Assembly: GCF_013403875.1 (NCBI RefSeq) | Contig: NZ_JACBNX010000014.1 | Coordinates: 1 to 64,000, forward strand | DNA length: 64,000 nucleotides | Origin: Burkholderia guangdongensis | Lineage (GTDB): Bacteria > Pseudomonadota > Gammaproteobacteria > Burkholderiales > Burkholderiaceae | Direction: 5' to 3' | Shown here: in pieces, positions 23,735 through 33,256 of the stretch | How the letters are laid out: each line of letters starts with the position of its first letter | How positions within the stretch are numbered: the stretch's first letter is position 1 | Program-made: the position numbers and the translations under genes | The notes under the pieces: model-generated | Database searches by the model: none | Seen by the model: only the letters and a program-made list of their open reading frames with translations | Told to the model about the DNA's origin: nothing

Positions 23735-26398
23735 TCACTTAAATGAATTTACAATTCTAGGCACTATTAACTCGAGAGTTTTTCGATAGAGCGCCTGCTT
23801 TTTCGAGTCAGTTGAAAACCATCGCGCGTAGTTTCCACTGTAATTCACGATATATTTTGCCTTGAATTCCATGCCTACTCGCACAGATGAAACCACAACG
23901 AACTCTTTCTTCCGATCCGTAACTTGCGCATTTCCACCTTGCCCGCTGAGACCAGCACCTTCAAAGGCAGCCCATTTTCCAATTGGTGGTTCGCTATAAA
24001 AATCGGGAGTCCATCCATAGTACGGCGCGGGACCATGTGCCTCCATCCCGCCTGTTCCGCACCGACGATATTGCATCGACTGGAAATGTCTCGTTTCCGT
24101 CCTATACATCCGCTCGACAGTCTCAGCGATGGCTCTTCCATATTTGTCAAAAATATATCTCAGCGCATCCGCAGCATCCTCTTCAGTGAAATTATTTTCT
24201 TTCTCGACAGGTTTCGTAACGAAATTCCCAATCAATCCAATCGGATGGAAATGCCACGGACTCGGTTCCTGCGGGAAACCCTCCACGCTGGTGACCTGCT
24301 CCCACCACTGCAGCTTCCCGATTCGCTCGATCTCGGTCTTCCACAGCCACAGCAACTTCTTCATCAGCGGCGACAGCGCCTCCCATTTCCCCAGCCCACC
24401 GCCCCATTCGCTTTCGCAACGCACCACGAGGTGGGAGAGCGCCTCCGCCATCCACGGCGTTTCCTGCGCGTGCTTCAGCTCCCGCGCCGTCACCTTCCCG
24501 TCGTGGTTCGTGTCGATCGCCTTCTCGAGCGTCGTGATGAGCGGACTCCCGTTAACCGTTGCCGCGCTCGTCTCGAATTCAGTTTTGTCTTCATCGACCA
24601 AAAACTGCTCAGCGACGTAGATGTAGCGCTTGAGCATGTCAATCGGCGTGATGCTGCTGTTGTCGACCAGTTCGAAGCCGGGCCAGTCCCACGGCCCGCA
24701 CATTCGCACGAGCGGGTGGTCCTGCTCGCACACCCATCCGTCATGCGTGCCGCCGTCCTTGGTGCCGATCGTCACGAAAAACCACCGCCGCCCCTTGTCG
24801 TCCTTCGCGATGCGCGCCGCGCCGCTCTTGTCCAGATCGACGCGCCGGAACACGTCGCGAAAATCCGCGCCGGGCCCTTTTACGTTCGATAAGTTCAGCG
24901 GGAAGTCCTTCCACCCCGGCACGATCACGGTTGTCGTCGTGTTGGCGAGACTGCCGTCAACCCATACCGGCGTGCCTGCGTCGTTCAGGATCGGTTTCGC
25001 GTGACGGCCGGCATGTACGGGCATCGTGACCGTTTTCGGTTGTACCTTGACCCACTTGCCCTTAGCCTCGCCGAGCGGTGCGAGCTTCAGGCCGGGCGGC
25101 AATTTCTGATCCGGCTCCGGCAGATCGATAACTAGCCGAGCGCCTGGCGAGATTTCCAGAAACGTTTTGGCTCCGGGCAACTCCTTCGCCCGATCACGGC
25201 TCTTCTGGATGAACGCGGCAAGCTCAGGGCCAGCGAATACCTCCAAATGCAGCAGCGGCCGGGTCGGCTTGGGCGGCAGCAGCTTCGCGTCCGGGTAACG
25301 CAGATAGTGACCAAACTGGCCAATCACATCGCCCGCCTTCACCGAATATGGCTGTTTCAGCACGACCACAGTATCCAGCGGCTTCGGGTCAACGATTGGA
25401 TCCAGTTCCTTCTCGAACACATACCCGTACGGCACGTGCGGCGACACCAGCTGGCCGACGACCGCCGCGGCCGGTGCACCGGACCTGATCACCTTGATCT
25501 TCGCCCAGCCCGGATTCGCCTTTGCCAGTTCGTCCGTGTCGGAGACAGTCAATTCCGCCCCTTTCGGCAAGATGCCGATGATCCTGCCGTTCGGCAGATC
25601 GCGGATGCGGATGCCCGTGACCGGGGGTGGGAGCGGCGTCGTGTCTTCCACGTCCTCCTCCGGTTCCGGCTGTTTTTTGAAATCGCTCTGGATGAATTCC
25701 CCGAGCACATCGCGGTCGATCGTGTCGCGCGGCGATGGCACCCGCACCTTCGGCCGAGGAACGCCCTGCTTGTCGTTTGCGTTGTCGCCGACGCGATAGT
25801 ACCGATCGCCTTCCCAATACGGCATCGATCCCATGTTCAGCTTCGAGCGGCCGACTTGAGCGACTTTCGCCCGCTTCGCCGCCGACCGATAGCTGTTCCA
25901 GTCCATCACGTGCATGTACAGGCTGAAGAACGTCAGCGTCTCATTCGGCGCTGGTTTGCTCGCGCTCGCCCCCGGGCCCGGCTTCGGCGAAGGCGGCAAT
26001 GTCAGCCGATGGCGAATCAGCACGAATCCCGTCGAATACAGTGCATGTCGGCCATCCTGGTATTCCTGTTCCGGATACGTGCTGTCGAGCCGATACGCGA
26101 CGACTTCGCCATCGGCGATCGCGGGGATGCCATCGCCTTGTTTCAGCTTTGCGCGCGTGTTCTGGTCGAAGTGGATGCCGCCGTGCCACATGCCGTTCGC
26201 GCCAAGCGGATAGAACCCGTCGTCAGCGGCGGCCAATGCCTTCATGTAGGTCATCGGATTGGCCGCGTCGTCCTTACCAGTCGGGATGAACGGAAAAGAC
26301 CAGTTCAGCGGCGTGTAAGGCTGCGTCGCGGGCGTGCCCGACGCGCTGGCCGGCTTGGCCGGCGCGGAAGGCTTCGGTGAAGGGTGGCCCTTGCTCAT
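23735..26398 (-). CDS. multidomain T6SS effector with M23-like, SH3-like, EF-hand and C-terminal toxin modules
   Basis: This 887-residue protein is encoded 60 bases after vgrG. After a Pro/Ala linker, residues 60-170 and 350-390 resemble an M23 peptidase fold (MWHGGIHFD at 71-78, AIADGEVVAYR, FSLYMHVMDW, LLHLEVFAG) with one metal ligand altered. Residues 260-300 (IRIRDLPNGRIIGILPKGAE) look SH3-like. Residues 629-640 form a complete EF-hand loop, DTNHDGKVTARE. Residues 655-725 (VVRCESEWGGG...WHFHPIGLIG) form a further conserved unit. From about residue 717 the DNA becomes AT-rich; this C-terminal module contains RTETRHFQSMQYRR and may hold the toxic activity. Cell-wall hydrolysis is inferred from domains and from the exported neighbour; no activity is proven. 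Confidence 0.8.
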   Translation of the reverse strand: MSKGHPSPKPSAPAKPASASGTPATQPYTPLNWSFPFIPTGKDDAANPMTYMKALAAADDGFYPLGANGMWHGGIHFDQNTRAKLKQGDGIPAIADGEVVAYRLDSTYPEQEYQDGRHALYSTGFVLIRHRLTLPPSPKPGPGASASKPAPNETLTFFSLYMHVMDWNSYRSAAKRAKVAQVGRSKLNMGSMPYWEGDRYYRVGDNANDKQGVPRPKVRVPSPRDTIDRDVLGEFIQSDFKKQPEPEEDVEDTTPLPPPVTGIRIRDLPNGRIIGILPKGAELTVSDTDELAKANPGWAKIKVIRSGAPAAAVVGQLVSPHVPYGYVFEKELDPIVDPKPLDTVVVLKQPYSVKAGDVIGQFGHYLRYPDAKLLPPKPTRPLLHLEVFAGPELAAFIQKSRDRAKELPGAKTFLEISPGARLVIDLPEPDQKLPPGLKLAPLGEAKGKWVKVQPKTVTMPVHAGRHAKPILNDAGTPVWVDGSLANTTTTVIVPGWKDFPLNLSNVKGPGADFRDVFRRVDLDKSGAARIAKDDKGRRWFFVTIGTKDGGTHDGWVCEQDHPLVRMCGPWDWPGFELVDNSSITPIDMLKRYIYVAEQFLVDEDKTEFETSAATVNGSPLITTLEKAIDTNHDGKVTARELKHAQETPWMAEALSHLVVRCESEWGGGLGKWEALSPLMKKLLWLWKTEIERIGKLQWWEQVTSVEGFPQEPSPWHFHPIGLIGNFVTKPVEKENNFTEEDAADALRYIFDKYGRAIAETVERMYRTETRHFQSMQYRRCGTGGMEAHGPAPYYGWTPDFYSEPPIGKWAAFEGAGLSGQGGNAQVTDRKKEFVVVSSVRVGMEFKAKYIVNYSGNYARWFSTDSKKQALYRKTLELIVPRIVNSFK

Positions 26399-26458
26399 GT
26401 TCCTCGGAATCTCTCGTTTTTCGTTTTTGTTGCTGCGCGGACGACGGCCGACCCGGCA

Positions 26459-28966
26459 TCAGCCGGAAAACAGCGAGCCGCGCCCGCGATCGGTCGAAAC
26501 CGGCGTCGTCTGCAATGGATCGCGAATCGTCCCGCTCGCACCACTCGGTTTGTCCCAACTCCCGCATCTTTCCAGGATCTGTCCGGTCGTCACGTTCTCG
26601 ATCAGCCCGCCTTTGATGCTGATATACGAGCCGCCCGCGCCGATCCACACTTCCTTCGCGGCCGTCAGAATCAGCCGTCCGTTTGCGCTTTCGACCTTCA
26701 CGTCCTCCAGGCCCACCAACGCGACCGGACCGCTTTGCGCCTGGATGTCCACCGGCCCCTTCGCCGCAACAATCTTGATGCCGAGGTTCTGCGCAAACAG
26801 GCTGATCTTGTCGAGCACGCTTGCCAGCAGCGACTTGCCGGCCGCCAGATTGACGTCCTTTCCGGCCACCACGTTCGCATGCAGGTTCGCCGCGATATGC
26901 ACGGATTGCTGCGTCGACGCAGCGATGCCCTCGGGGCTCGACAGCAGCATCACCGGCTTCGAAAAGCCATTTGCGTTGCCCGTGCCGCCGCCCGCCGTGC
27001 GCCCGCCGCGGGTCGAACCCGCGACCGTACGCTGCGTCGCGTCGGTGAATGTCTTCAGTGCGTTCTGGCCTTCTTGCAGGCTCTCGGCCCGGTTCGTTTC
27101 GCTGGCCTTCGACACGGTTTCGAACACGGCTTCAGCACCGGCAAGCGGCCCGGTCGCGGCCGTTACGTTCAGCGGTTGCGCGGTGGCCGGCTGCGTCGAC
27201 ACATAGAGCCCCTGCTCGGCGCGCACGGCGCCGTATGCGCCGGACTTCAGGTCGAACCCGTTGCCGAGGAACGCGCCGCGCGTGTTGTCGGACTGCTCGA
27301 TCAGGTAGCCTAAATGCAGGTGAGAGCTGTAGCTCGACGAGTAAAGGTGAACCCGGTTCTGGCCGCTCGCATCGTCCATCACCAGCTGATTGAACCCATC
27401 CCCACCGTATTCCCGAGACCGCAAGCCGGACAGCAGGCCATGCGAATGCCACACCGGCATCGTCGCGCCCCCGTGCAGCCTGGAGATGATGACGGGCCGG
27501 TCACAGTCGCCGTTCACGAAACCCAGGAGCACCTGGTCGCCCTTGCGCAGCGGGAAGTAGCCGCCGCGCCTCGCGCCGGCGTCCGGCATCGCCGCGCGAA
27601 TCCACGGCGTCGAGCTCGTATTGCGGTCCTTCCGGCTGTTCGTTGTCCTGACCCGCACGCGGTTGCCGTCGTCCGTGTGGATTTCTTCGTCGCTGTCCGT
27701 CACGACGATCGCCGTCTGCAAGTGCATCTCGGGCTTCTGGTGCTCGAACGGGCTGCGAAACGGCTCGCGGCGGCGCTGCGCTTCGATCTCGACCTGAAAA
27801 AAACCGACGCCGCCATCCAGGTGCGGAACCGCCGTGCCGGCCCCAGCCGCCTGCGCCTGCTCGATCTCGCCGCGCAGGCTGCGCGGAAAGTGCGTGAGCG
27901 CGTCCATGCCCGGCAGGTTGTTCTGAATCAGCCAGTCGCTCGCGATGATCGACAACTCGCGATCCTCGTCCGGCAGCGTGTCGAAGACCGGATGCTCCGT
28001 CACCTTGAACCAGTAGCCGGGCAACGCGTAGCGTGGACTGCCGACCGCGAAGTAGCGCTTCGCCCGCGAGGCCCATTCTTCGGTGCGGATGCGGGCCTGC
28101 TCGTATCCGGCATCCATGACCGGCCACGTCTGCGAGCCGGTATAGAGGTAATCCTCGCCCTGTCCGGGCAACGCCTCCAGATTCGCCGCGGACATGCTGA
28201 CCTGCTTGTCGAGATCCGGACGCTTGTAGTCGGCCGTGCCGAGCGTCAGCGTCGCGCTTTGTACGTCCTGCTGCTCGCTCAATTGCGTCAACCCGTCGAA
28301 CGCCTCGTCCCTGCCCGCATGGCTGAACTTCATTTCCGGCTTCGGCAGCGACGGCCCGAAATACAGATCGTCCATCATGACGACCTGATGCGACCTGCCG
28401 TCCTTCGCGAAATCGAAGCGCGCAAACACGCCGACTTCCTCCAGGCTCCGGTGCACGAAATTCCAGTCGGATTCCCACTGCACGCGATGCGAATACGAAC
28501 GGATCGCCGTGCGCAGTTCGTACCCGTAGTGGCCATTCGCCTGCGGATGCTTGTCGAACACGTCGGTCAGAATCTGCCAGCCGCTGGCTTCCTGCCAGTC
28601 GCGCCGGTCGCTGCTCAGCTTCAGGAAGCCGAGCCAGGAGGAGAAGTGAAGCTGGAAGTACGAGAGCGATCCGTCGCTTCCGAGGCGGCGAACGCGCTGC
28701 ACGTAGCCATGAATCGGCAGATAGCCGCCGTCCGTCTGGCGAATCCAGAGCGTGACGGGTTGCAGCATCAGTGCGTTGAGCTTGATCTTGTCGCCGACGA
28801 CCGACGATGCATCGACGGTCACCTCGAAATTGCGCCCGAGCCGCGCGTTGATCTTGACGTAAAGCGGCACGAGCCAGTCCGCACCGAGCGGCGTGTCGAG
28901 TTTGACGACACGCTCGAACTGCGCGTAGCCTCCGCGCAGCACCTTCTTCAGCACCTCGACAGCCAT
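26459..28966 (-). CDS. vgrG: VgrG spike protein of a type VI secretion system
   Basis: This 835-residue protein forms the trimeric puncturing spike. The N-terminal half has the gp27-like fold (FEVTVDASSVVGDKIKLNAL, HGYVQRVRRLGSDGSLSYFQ, WESDWNFVHRSLEEVGVFARF). The gp5-like OB region is near residue 485 (FPLRKGDQVLLGFVNGDCDRPV). About residues 650-790 form the DUF2345 beta-helix (VHIAANLHANVVAGKDVNLAAGK, VWIGAGGSYISIKGG). The C-terminus ends soon after, so the effector is separate rather than fused. No structural T6SS genes (tssA-M) are in the window, so this is an auxiliary VgrG island. The start has only a weak ribosome site (GGGGTAAGCGT). The 271 bases upstream hold no gene that I can see. 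Confidence 0.95.
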   Translation of the reverse strand: MAVEVLKKVLRGGYAQFERVVKLDTPLGADWLVPLYVKINARLGRNFEVTVDASSVVGDKIKLNALMLQPVTLWIRQTDGGYLPIHGYVQRVRRLGSDGSLSYFQLHFSSWLGFLKLSSDRRDWQEASGWQILTDVFDKHPQANGHYGYELRTAIRSYSHRVQWESDWNFVHRSLEEVGVFARFDFAKDGRSHQVVMMDDLYFGPSLPKPEMKFSHAGRDEAFDGLTQLSEQQDVQSATLTLGTADYKRPDLDKQVSMSAANLEALPGQGEDYLYTGSQTWPVMDAGYEQARIRTEEWASRAKRYFAVGSPRYALPGYWFKVTEHPVFDTLPDEDRELSIIASDWLIQNNLPGMDALTHFPRSLRGEIEQAQAAGAGTAVPHLDGGVGFFQVEIEAQRRREPFRSPFEHQKPEMHLQTAIVVTDSDEEIHTDDGNRVRVRTTNSRKDRNTSSTPWIRAAMPDAGARRGGYFPLRKGDQVLLGFVNGDCDRPVIISRLHGGATMPVWHSHGLLSGLRSREYGGDGFNQLVMDDASGQNRVHLYSSSYSSHLHLGYLIEQSDNTRGAFLGNGFDLKSGAYGAVRAEQGLYVSTQPATAQPLNVTAATGPLAGAEAVFETVSKASETNRAESLQEGQNALKTFTDATQRTVAGSTRGGRTAGGGTGNANGFSKPVMLLSSPEGIAASTQQSVHIAANLHANVVAGKDVNLAAGKSLLASVLDKISLFAQNLGIKIVAAKGPVDIQAQSGPVALVGLEDVKVESANGRLILTAAKEVWIGAGGSYISIKGGLIENVTTGQILERCGSWDKPSGASGTIRDPLQTTPVSTDRGRGSLFSG

Positions 28967-29237
28967 ACGCTTACCCCGTTTCGTGGAGCGCGCGTCCGAC
29001 CGTCACTAGACATCCAAAGGTCGAGGCCGCGCGCGTTACACCACCGAAAAACGAGGGCTCGACTCAATGAGCAGCCCTGAATATCGAGGCCGGGCGGTCG
29101 AGGAGACAACGCCGCGAACCCGGCTCGATAGGGCAAAAATCATATCAAAGCCGGTACGGCGCCAAAGTAACGCAGCAATGATCCTTGATCATCCGCAAGT
29201 TTTTGACCGCTTGCTTCATCCGTGACGAACCGGGCCT

Positions 29238-31535
29238 TCAGATATCGAGCGGATCGACCTCGACGCTCCACCGCAGTACGCCCTTCAGCGCGCGCAGCAA
29301 CGGCTGCCATGCGCGCAGCGCATGCTGCAGCGCCGCGCGCGACGCGCTCTCGAGCAGCAATTGCGCACGGTGGACGTTCGCGACCTTGACGATCGTCATC
29401 GGCACTGCGTCGTAGACGGTCACGCGGTCCGCGCCCGGCAGCCCCGGCAGCGCGGCCGCCGCCTGCGTCAGAAACGCGAGCGCGGCATCCAGCGTGCGCC
29501 CCTCGGCACGCAGCAGCGCCTGATAGACGAACGGCGGCAGATGCGCGTCGCGCCGTTCCGCGAGCGTCGCGTTCGCGAACCCGACGTAATCGTGCCGCGC
29601 GAGCGCGTGATACAGCGCGTGGCGCGGATAGCGCGTCTGCACGAGCACGTCGCCCGGCAGCCCCGCGCGGCCCGCACGGCCGCTGACCTGCATCAGCTGC
29701 GCGAACAACCGCTCGCTCGCGCGGAAATCGTGCGAGAACAGCGCGGTGTCCGCATTCAGCACGCCGACCAGCGACACCCGCTGGAAATCGTGCCCCTTCG
29801 CGATCATCTGCGTGCCGACGAGGATATCGATCTCGCCCGCGTGCACGTCGGAAAACAGCGCCTGTGCGCTGCCCTTGCGGCGCGTGCTGTCCGCGTCGAT
29901 CCGCAGGATCCGCGCGCCCGGCACGGCTTCCGCGAGCGTCTCCTCGACGCGCTGCGTGCCGCGGCCGAGCGGCGCGACGTCGACGTTCCCGCATTCCGGG
30001 CACGATCGCGGAATCCGCGCCTCCCAGCCGCAGTGATGGCAGCGCAGCGCGCGCTCCGGCTTGTGCAGCACGACGTATGCGCTGCAGCGCGGGCAGCCGG
30101 CGACCCAGCCGCACGCGTCGCACGCGAGCGCGGGCGCGTAGCCGCGCCGGTTCAGGAACACGAGGCTCTGCTCGCCGCGCTCGAGCCGCGCCTTCAGCGC
30201 GGCGACGAGCGGCCCGGACAGCCCGCCCATCGATGCGCGCCCGCGCCGCCGCTCCTCTTCGAGATCGACGAGCCGCACGGTCGGCAGCACCGCGTCGGCC
30301 ACCGCGCGGCGCGACAGCGTGAGCCGCGTATAGCGGCCCTGCTCGGCCTGCCACCAGCTTTCGAGCGACGGCGTCGCGGAGCCGAGCACCACGGGAATCC
30401 CGAGCTGCTTCGCGCGCCAGACGGCGAGATCGCGCGCCGAATAGCGCAACCCTTCCTGCTGCTTGTACGCGGGCTCGTGCTCCTCGTCGACGACGATCAG
30501 CGCGAGCCCCGGCAGCGACGCGAGCACCGCGAGACGCGTGCCGAGCACGATCCGCGCGCGCCCGACGTGCGCGGCGAGCCAGTTGCGCGCGCGCTCGCCC
30601 TCGGCGAGCCCGCTGTGAAGCGTGACGATCGCGTCCGGCGCGAGCGTGCCCGCGAAGCGCGCGCGGAACGCGGCCTCGAACTGCGGCGTCAGGTTGATTT
30701 CGGGGACGAGCACGAGCGCCTGCGCGTCGGGCCGTGCGCTCAGCAGGGCCGCGAGCGCATGCAGATAGACCTCGGTCTTGCCGCTGCCCGTCACGCCGTG
30801 AAGCAGGAACGGCGCGAAGCCCTGCGCGGCGCCGATCGCGGCGAGCGCGTCGGCCTGCTGCTCGGTCAGCGTCGGCGCGACCGCGCGGCCGGTCAGGGCC
30901 GCCGCCGCAGAAGTCGAAGCCGAAGCCGAAGCCGAAGCCGGCGAGTTATCCACAGACTGCGGCGCATCGGCCCAGCCGATCTCGTCGACGACGACCCAGC
31001 CGCGCGCCGCCCAGTCGTCGAGCGTCGCGACGGCCTTCGGATGCAGCGCGCGCGCGTCGGGCAGCGTCAGCGCGCCGGCGTCGCACAGCGCCTGCGCGAG
31101 GCGTCGCAGCGCGGCCGCGCGCGCGGGCAGCGCGTCGGGCAGCGTCGCGCGCCCCGCTTCCGATATGCGATAGCTGATCTCGGGCGCGAGCAGGCGCCCC
31201 CAGCGGCCGGCGTCGCGCAGCGCCTGCGGCAGCGCCGGCAGCGCGACCTCGCCGCGGCCGCGCTGATAATAGTCGGCGGCGAACGACACGAGCTCGAGCC
31301 AGTCGCGCGACAGCGGCGGCAGGTCCGCACAGATCGCCTCGACCGCGCGCAGCCGTTCGGCGGGCACGTCGGTGTGAGTCGCCACTTCGCAGACGAGCCC
31401 CACCGCAAGCCGCCTGCCGAACGGCACCTGGACGAGCGTGCCGGGCGCCGGCGCGGGCTGCGGCGCGTCGTAGCGGTAGTCGAACAGCGTCGCGAGCGGA
31501 TGATCGAGCGCGACGCGCAGATACGTGCGGTCCAT
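29238..31535 (-). CDS. priA: primosomal replication-restart helicase PriA
   Basis: This 765-residue superfamily-2 helicase restarts stalled replication forks. The N-terminal DNA-binding domain includes MDRTYLRVALDHPLATLFDY and VQVPFGRRLAVGLV. Walker A is LHGVTGSGKTEVYLHAL and Walker B VVDEEHEPAYKQQEGLRYSARDLA. The cysteine-rich zinc region (CDACGWVAGCPRC and CHHCGWEARIPRSCPECG) and VGTQMIAKGHDFQRVSLVGVLNAD follow. It is slightly longer than E. coli PriA, partly from a Ser/Ala repeat (SASASASTSAAAA) encoded by repeated GAAGCC hexamers; a perfect DnaA box (30946-30954) lies beside this repeat in the coding DNA. Single-gene transcription unit. Confidence 0.97.
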   Translation of the reverse strand: MDRTYLRVALDHPLATLFDYRYDAPQPAPAPGTLVQVPFGRRLAVGLVCEVATHTDVPAERLRAVEAICADLPPLSRDWLELVSFAADYYQRGRGEVALPALPQALRDAGRWGRLLAPEISYRISEAGRATLPDALPARAAALRRLAQALCDAGALTLPDARALHPKAVATLDDWAARGWVVVDEIGWADAPQSVDNSPASASASASTSAAAALTGRAVAPTLTEQQADALAAIGAAQGFAPFLLHGVTGSGKTEVYLHALAALLSARPDAQALVLVPEINLTPQFEAAFRARFAGTLAPDAIVTLHSGLAEGERARNWLAAHVGRARIVLGTRLAVLASLPGLALIVVDEEHEPAYKQQEGLRYSARDLAVWRAKQLGIPVVLGSATPSLESWWQAEQGRYTRLTLSRRAVADAVLPTVRLVDLEEERRRGRASMGGLSGPLVAALKARLERGEQSLVFLNRRGYAPALACDACGWVAGCPRCSAYVVLHKPERALRCHHCGWEARIPRSCPECGNVDVAPLGRGTQRVEETLAEAVPGARILRIDADSTRRKGSAQALFSDVHAGEIDILVGTQMIAKGHDFQRVSLVGVLNADTALFSHDFRASERLFAQLMQVSGRAGRAGLPGDVLVQTRYPRHALYHALARHDYVGFANATLAERRDAHLPPFVYQALLRAEGRTLDAALAFLTQAAAALPGLPGADRVTVYDAVPMTIVKVANVHRAQLLLESASRAALQHALRAWQPLLRALKGVLRWSVEVDPLDI
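30946..30954 (+). promoter_or_regulatory. DnaA box inside priA
   Basis: TTATCCACA is an exact match to the high-affinity DnaA box. It lies inside the priA coding region, about 720 bases from two further exact or consensus boxes upstream of the gene. Confidence 0.5.
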
Positions 31536-31983
31536 CAGCGCCGCGCCACCGCCGCGCGTGCGCCGCAGCCATCGTTCGCATCGGCAGGCGAGGTGGCCGG
31601 CAAGTTAAAGTAAAACTTCAGATTCGGCGCTAAGTTTTGGATTCTCATTAAGAATCTTCGTTTACCCTGACCGGCCTGTGGATAACTTTGTTGAGAACTC
31701 ACTGCCTGTTGCGCGGAAAGCGCGCCGGGCCGCGCCTTCGACTGCCTTCGCGCATCCGGCCGCGCGGGCCGCGAAGCCTTATTCCACAAGGCCGTTATCC
31801 AATTTTCCGCACCATGGCGAGACAATTTGACCGATGTGCCACTCTACCGCGCTGCAACGTGGAAAATGTGCATAAGTCAAGTCTTGACAAGCGCCGGAAT
31901 ATCCACGGGAGCGGGGTTGCGCCCTGTTTAGTTCGGCGCGCGCAACGCGGTCACTTTGCACCGCAGCATGGCGCCACTTGCTT
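31536..31983. other. priA-hemE intergenic region with two consensus DnaA boxes
   Basis: Two boxes fit TTATNCACA on the minus strand: TGTGGATAA (31677-31685, the perfect high-affinity form) and TGTGCATAA (31867-31875). Weaker near-matches are at 31795-31803 (TTATCCAAT) and 31899-31907. The part from about 31605 to 31670 is AT-rich for this genome. The region also has to hold the priA promoter and the end of hemE. It is long for an intergenic space in this genome. No coding frame in it looks real. Confidence 0.55.
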
Positions 31984-33078
31984 TCAGCGCGCGGCTCCGC
32001 TACGAATCGCGCGGCTGTGGTTGTGCACCTCGTCGACGAGTTCCGCGACATGCTCCGGCGGCGTGAACTGCGAAATCCCGTGCCCGAGATTGAACACGTG
32101 GCCCGGGTGATTGCCGTAGCTGTCGAGCACCGCGCGCGCGTGCTCGCGGATCGTGGTCGGCGGCGCAAAGAGGATCGTCGGATCGAGGTTGCCCTGCAGC
32201 GCGACGCGGCCCGCGACGCGCTCGCGCGCCGCGCCGAGGTTCACGGTCCAGTCGAGCCCGACCGCGTCGACGCCGGTGCCCGCGATCTCGTCGAGCCACA
32301 GTCCGCCGCCCTTCGTGAACGTGATCACCGGCACGCGCACGCCGTCGTGCTCGCGCTTCAGCTGCGCGACGACACGCCGCACGTAGTCGAGCGAGAAGCG
32401 CTGATACGCGCCGTCGGCGAGCGCGCCGCCCCAGGTATCGAAGATCATCACCGCCTGCGCGCCGGCGTCGATCTGCGCGTTCAGATACGCGGCGACCGCC
32501 TGCGCGTTCACGTCGAGGATCCGGTGCATCAGGTCGGGCCGCGCGTACGCCATCGATTTCACGGTGCGGAAGTCGTCCGAGCCGCCGCCTTCGACCATGT
32601 AGCACGCGAGCGTCCACGGGCTGCCCGAGAAGCCGATCAGCGGCACGCGCTGCCGGCCCTGGCCGTCGGTCAGCGCACGGCGGATCTCGCGCACCGCGTC
32701 GGTCACGTAGCCGAGCGTCGCGCCGATGTCCGGCACCGCGAGCTTCGCGACGTCGGCCTCGGTGCGCACCGGATGCGCGAACTTCGGCCCCTCGCCGGCC
32801 GCGAAATCGAGGCCGAGGCCCATCGCGTCGGGAATCGTCAGGATGTCGGAGAACAGGATCGCGGCGTCCAGCGGGAAGCGCTCGAGCGGCTGCAGCGTCA
32901 CCTCGGTCGCGTAGTCCGGGTTCTTCGCGAGCCCGAGGAAGCTGCCCGCGCGCGCGCGCGTCGCGTTGTATTCGGGCAGGTAACGGCCCGCCTGGCGCAT
33001 CAGCCAGATCGGCGTGTAGTCGGTCGGCTCGCGCAGCAGCGCGCGCAGGAAAGTGTCGTTGAGCAGGGTATGGGCCAC
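31984..33078 (-). CDS. hemE: uroporphyrinogen decarboxylase
   Basis: This 364-residue enzyme removes four acetate carboxyls of uroporphyrinogen III to give coproporphyrinogen III in haem synthesis. Both family signatures are present: [15 protein letters not shown] and [48 protein letters not shown] and [19 protein letters not shown] are also typical. I chose the GTG at 33078 ([15 protein letters not shown]) because the 364-residue length and this N-terminus match the family; in-frame ATGs at 33114 and 33177 would add unconserved residues. It faces away from pheC, with about 180 bases between the starts. Confidence 0.96.
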   Translation of the reverse strand: MAHTLLNDTFLRALLREPTDYTPIWLMRQAGRYLPEYNATRARAGSFLGLAKNPDYATEVTLQPLERFPLDAAILFSDILTIPDAMGLGLDFAAGEGPKFAHPVRTEADVAKLAVPDIGATLGYVTDAVREIRRALTDGQGRQRVPLIGFSGSPWTLACYMVEGGGSDDFRTVKSMAYARPDLMHRILDVNAQAVAAYLNAQIDAGAQAVMIFDTWGGALADGAYQRFSLDYVRRVVAQLKREHDGVRVPVITFTKGGGLWLDEIAGTGVDAVGLDWTVNLGAARERVAGRVALQGNLDPTILFAPPTTIREHARAVLDSYGNHPGHVFNLGHGISQFTPPEHVAELVDEVHNHSRAIRSGAAR

Positions 33079-33256
33079 GGTCTCGAAGTCGGCGATGCGA
33101 GGGCAAAGGAGCATTCTACCGGAGCGCACGTGCGGGGCTGCGCGCGCGGCACGATGGCGGCCATATGACGCGCGCAATGGGTCAGCTATGATCGGTCCCG
33201 CCTATCGAGCGACACAAGCGAACGAACAAGCGAACAACACAAACAGAGGAGATCCG

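Noticed and set aside
29140..30354. long Arg/Ala-rich minus-strand frame
   Set aside because: Overlaps priA out of frame and shows no domain.
31645..31665. Fur box near GATTCTCATTAAGAATC
   Set aside because: Only one half resembles the Fur consensus and the neighbouring gene (priA) is not iron-regulated by known biology.
31536..31983. chromosomal origin oriC
   Set aside because: Only two consensus boxes plus weak matches, and dnaA/dnaN/rpmH are not adjacent; reported as DnaA boxes instead.
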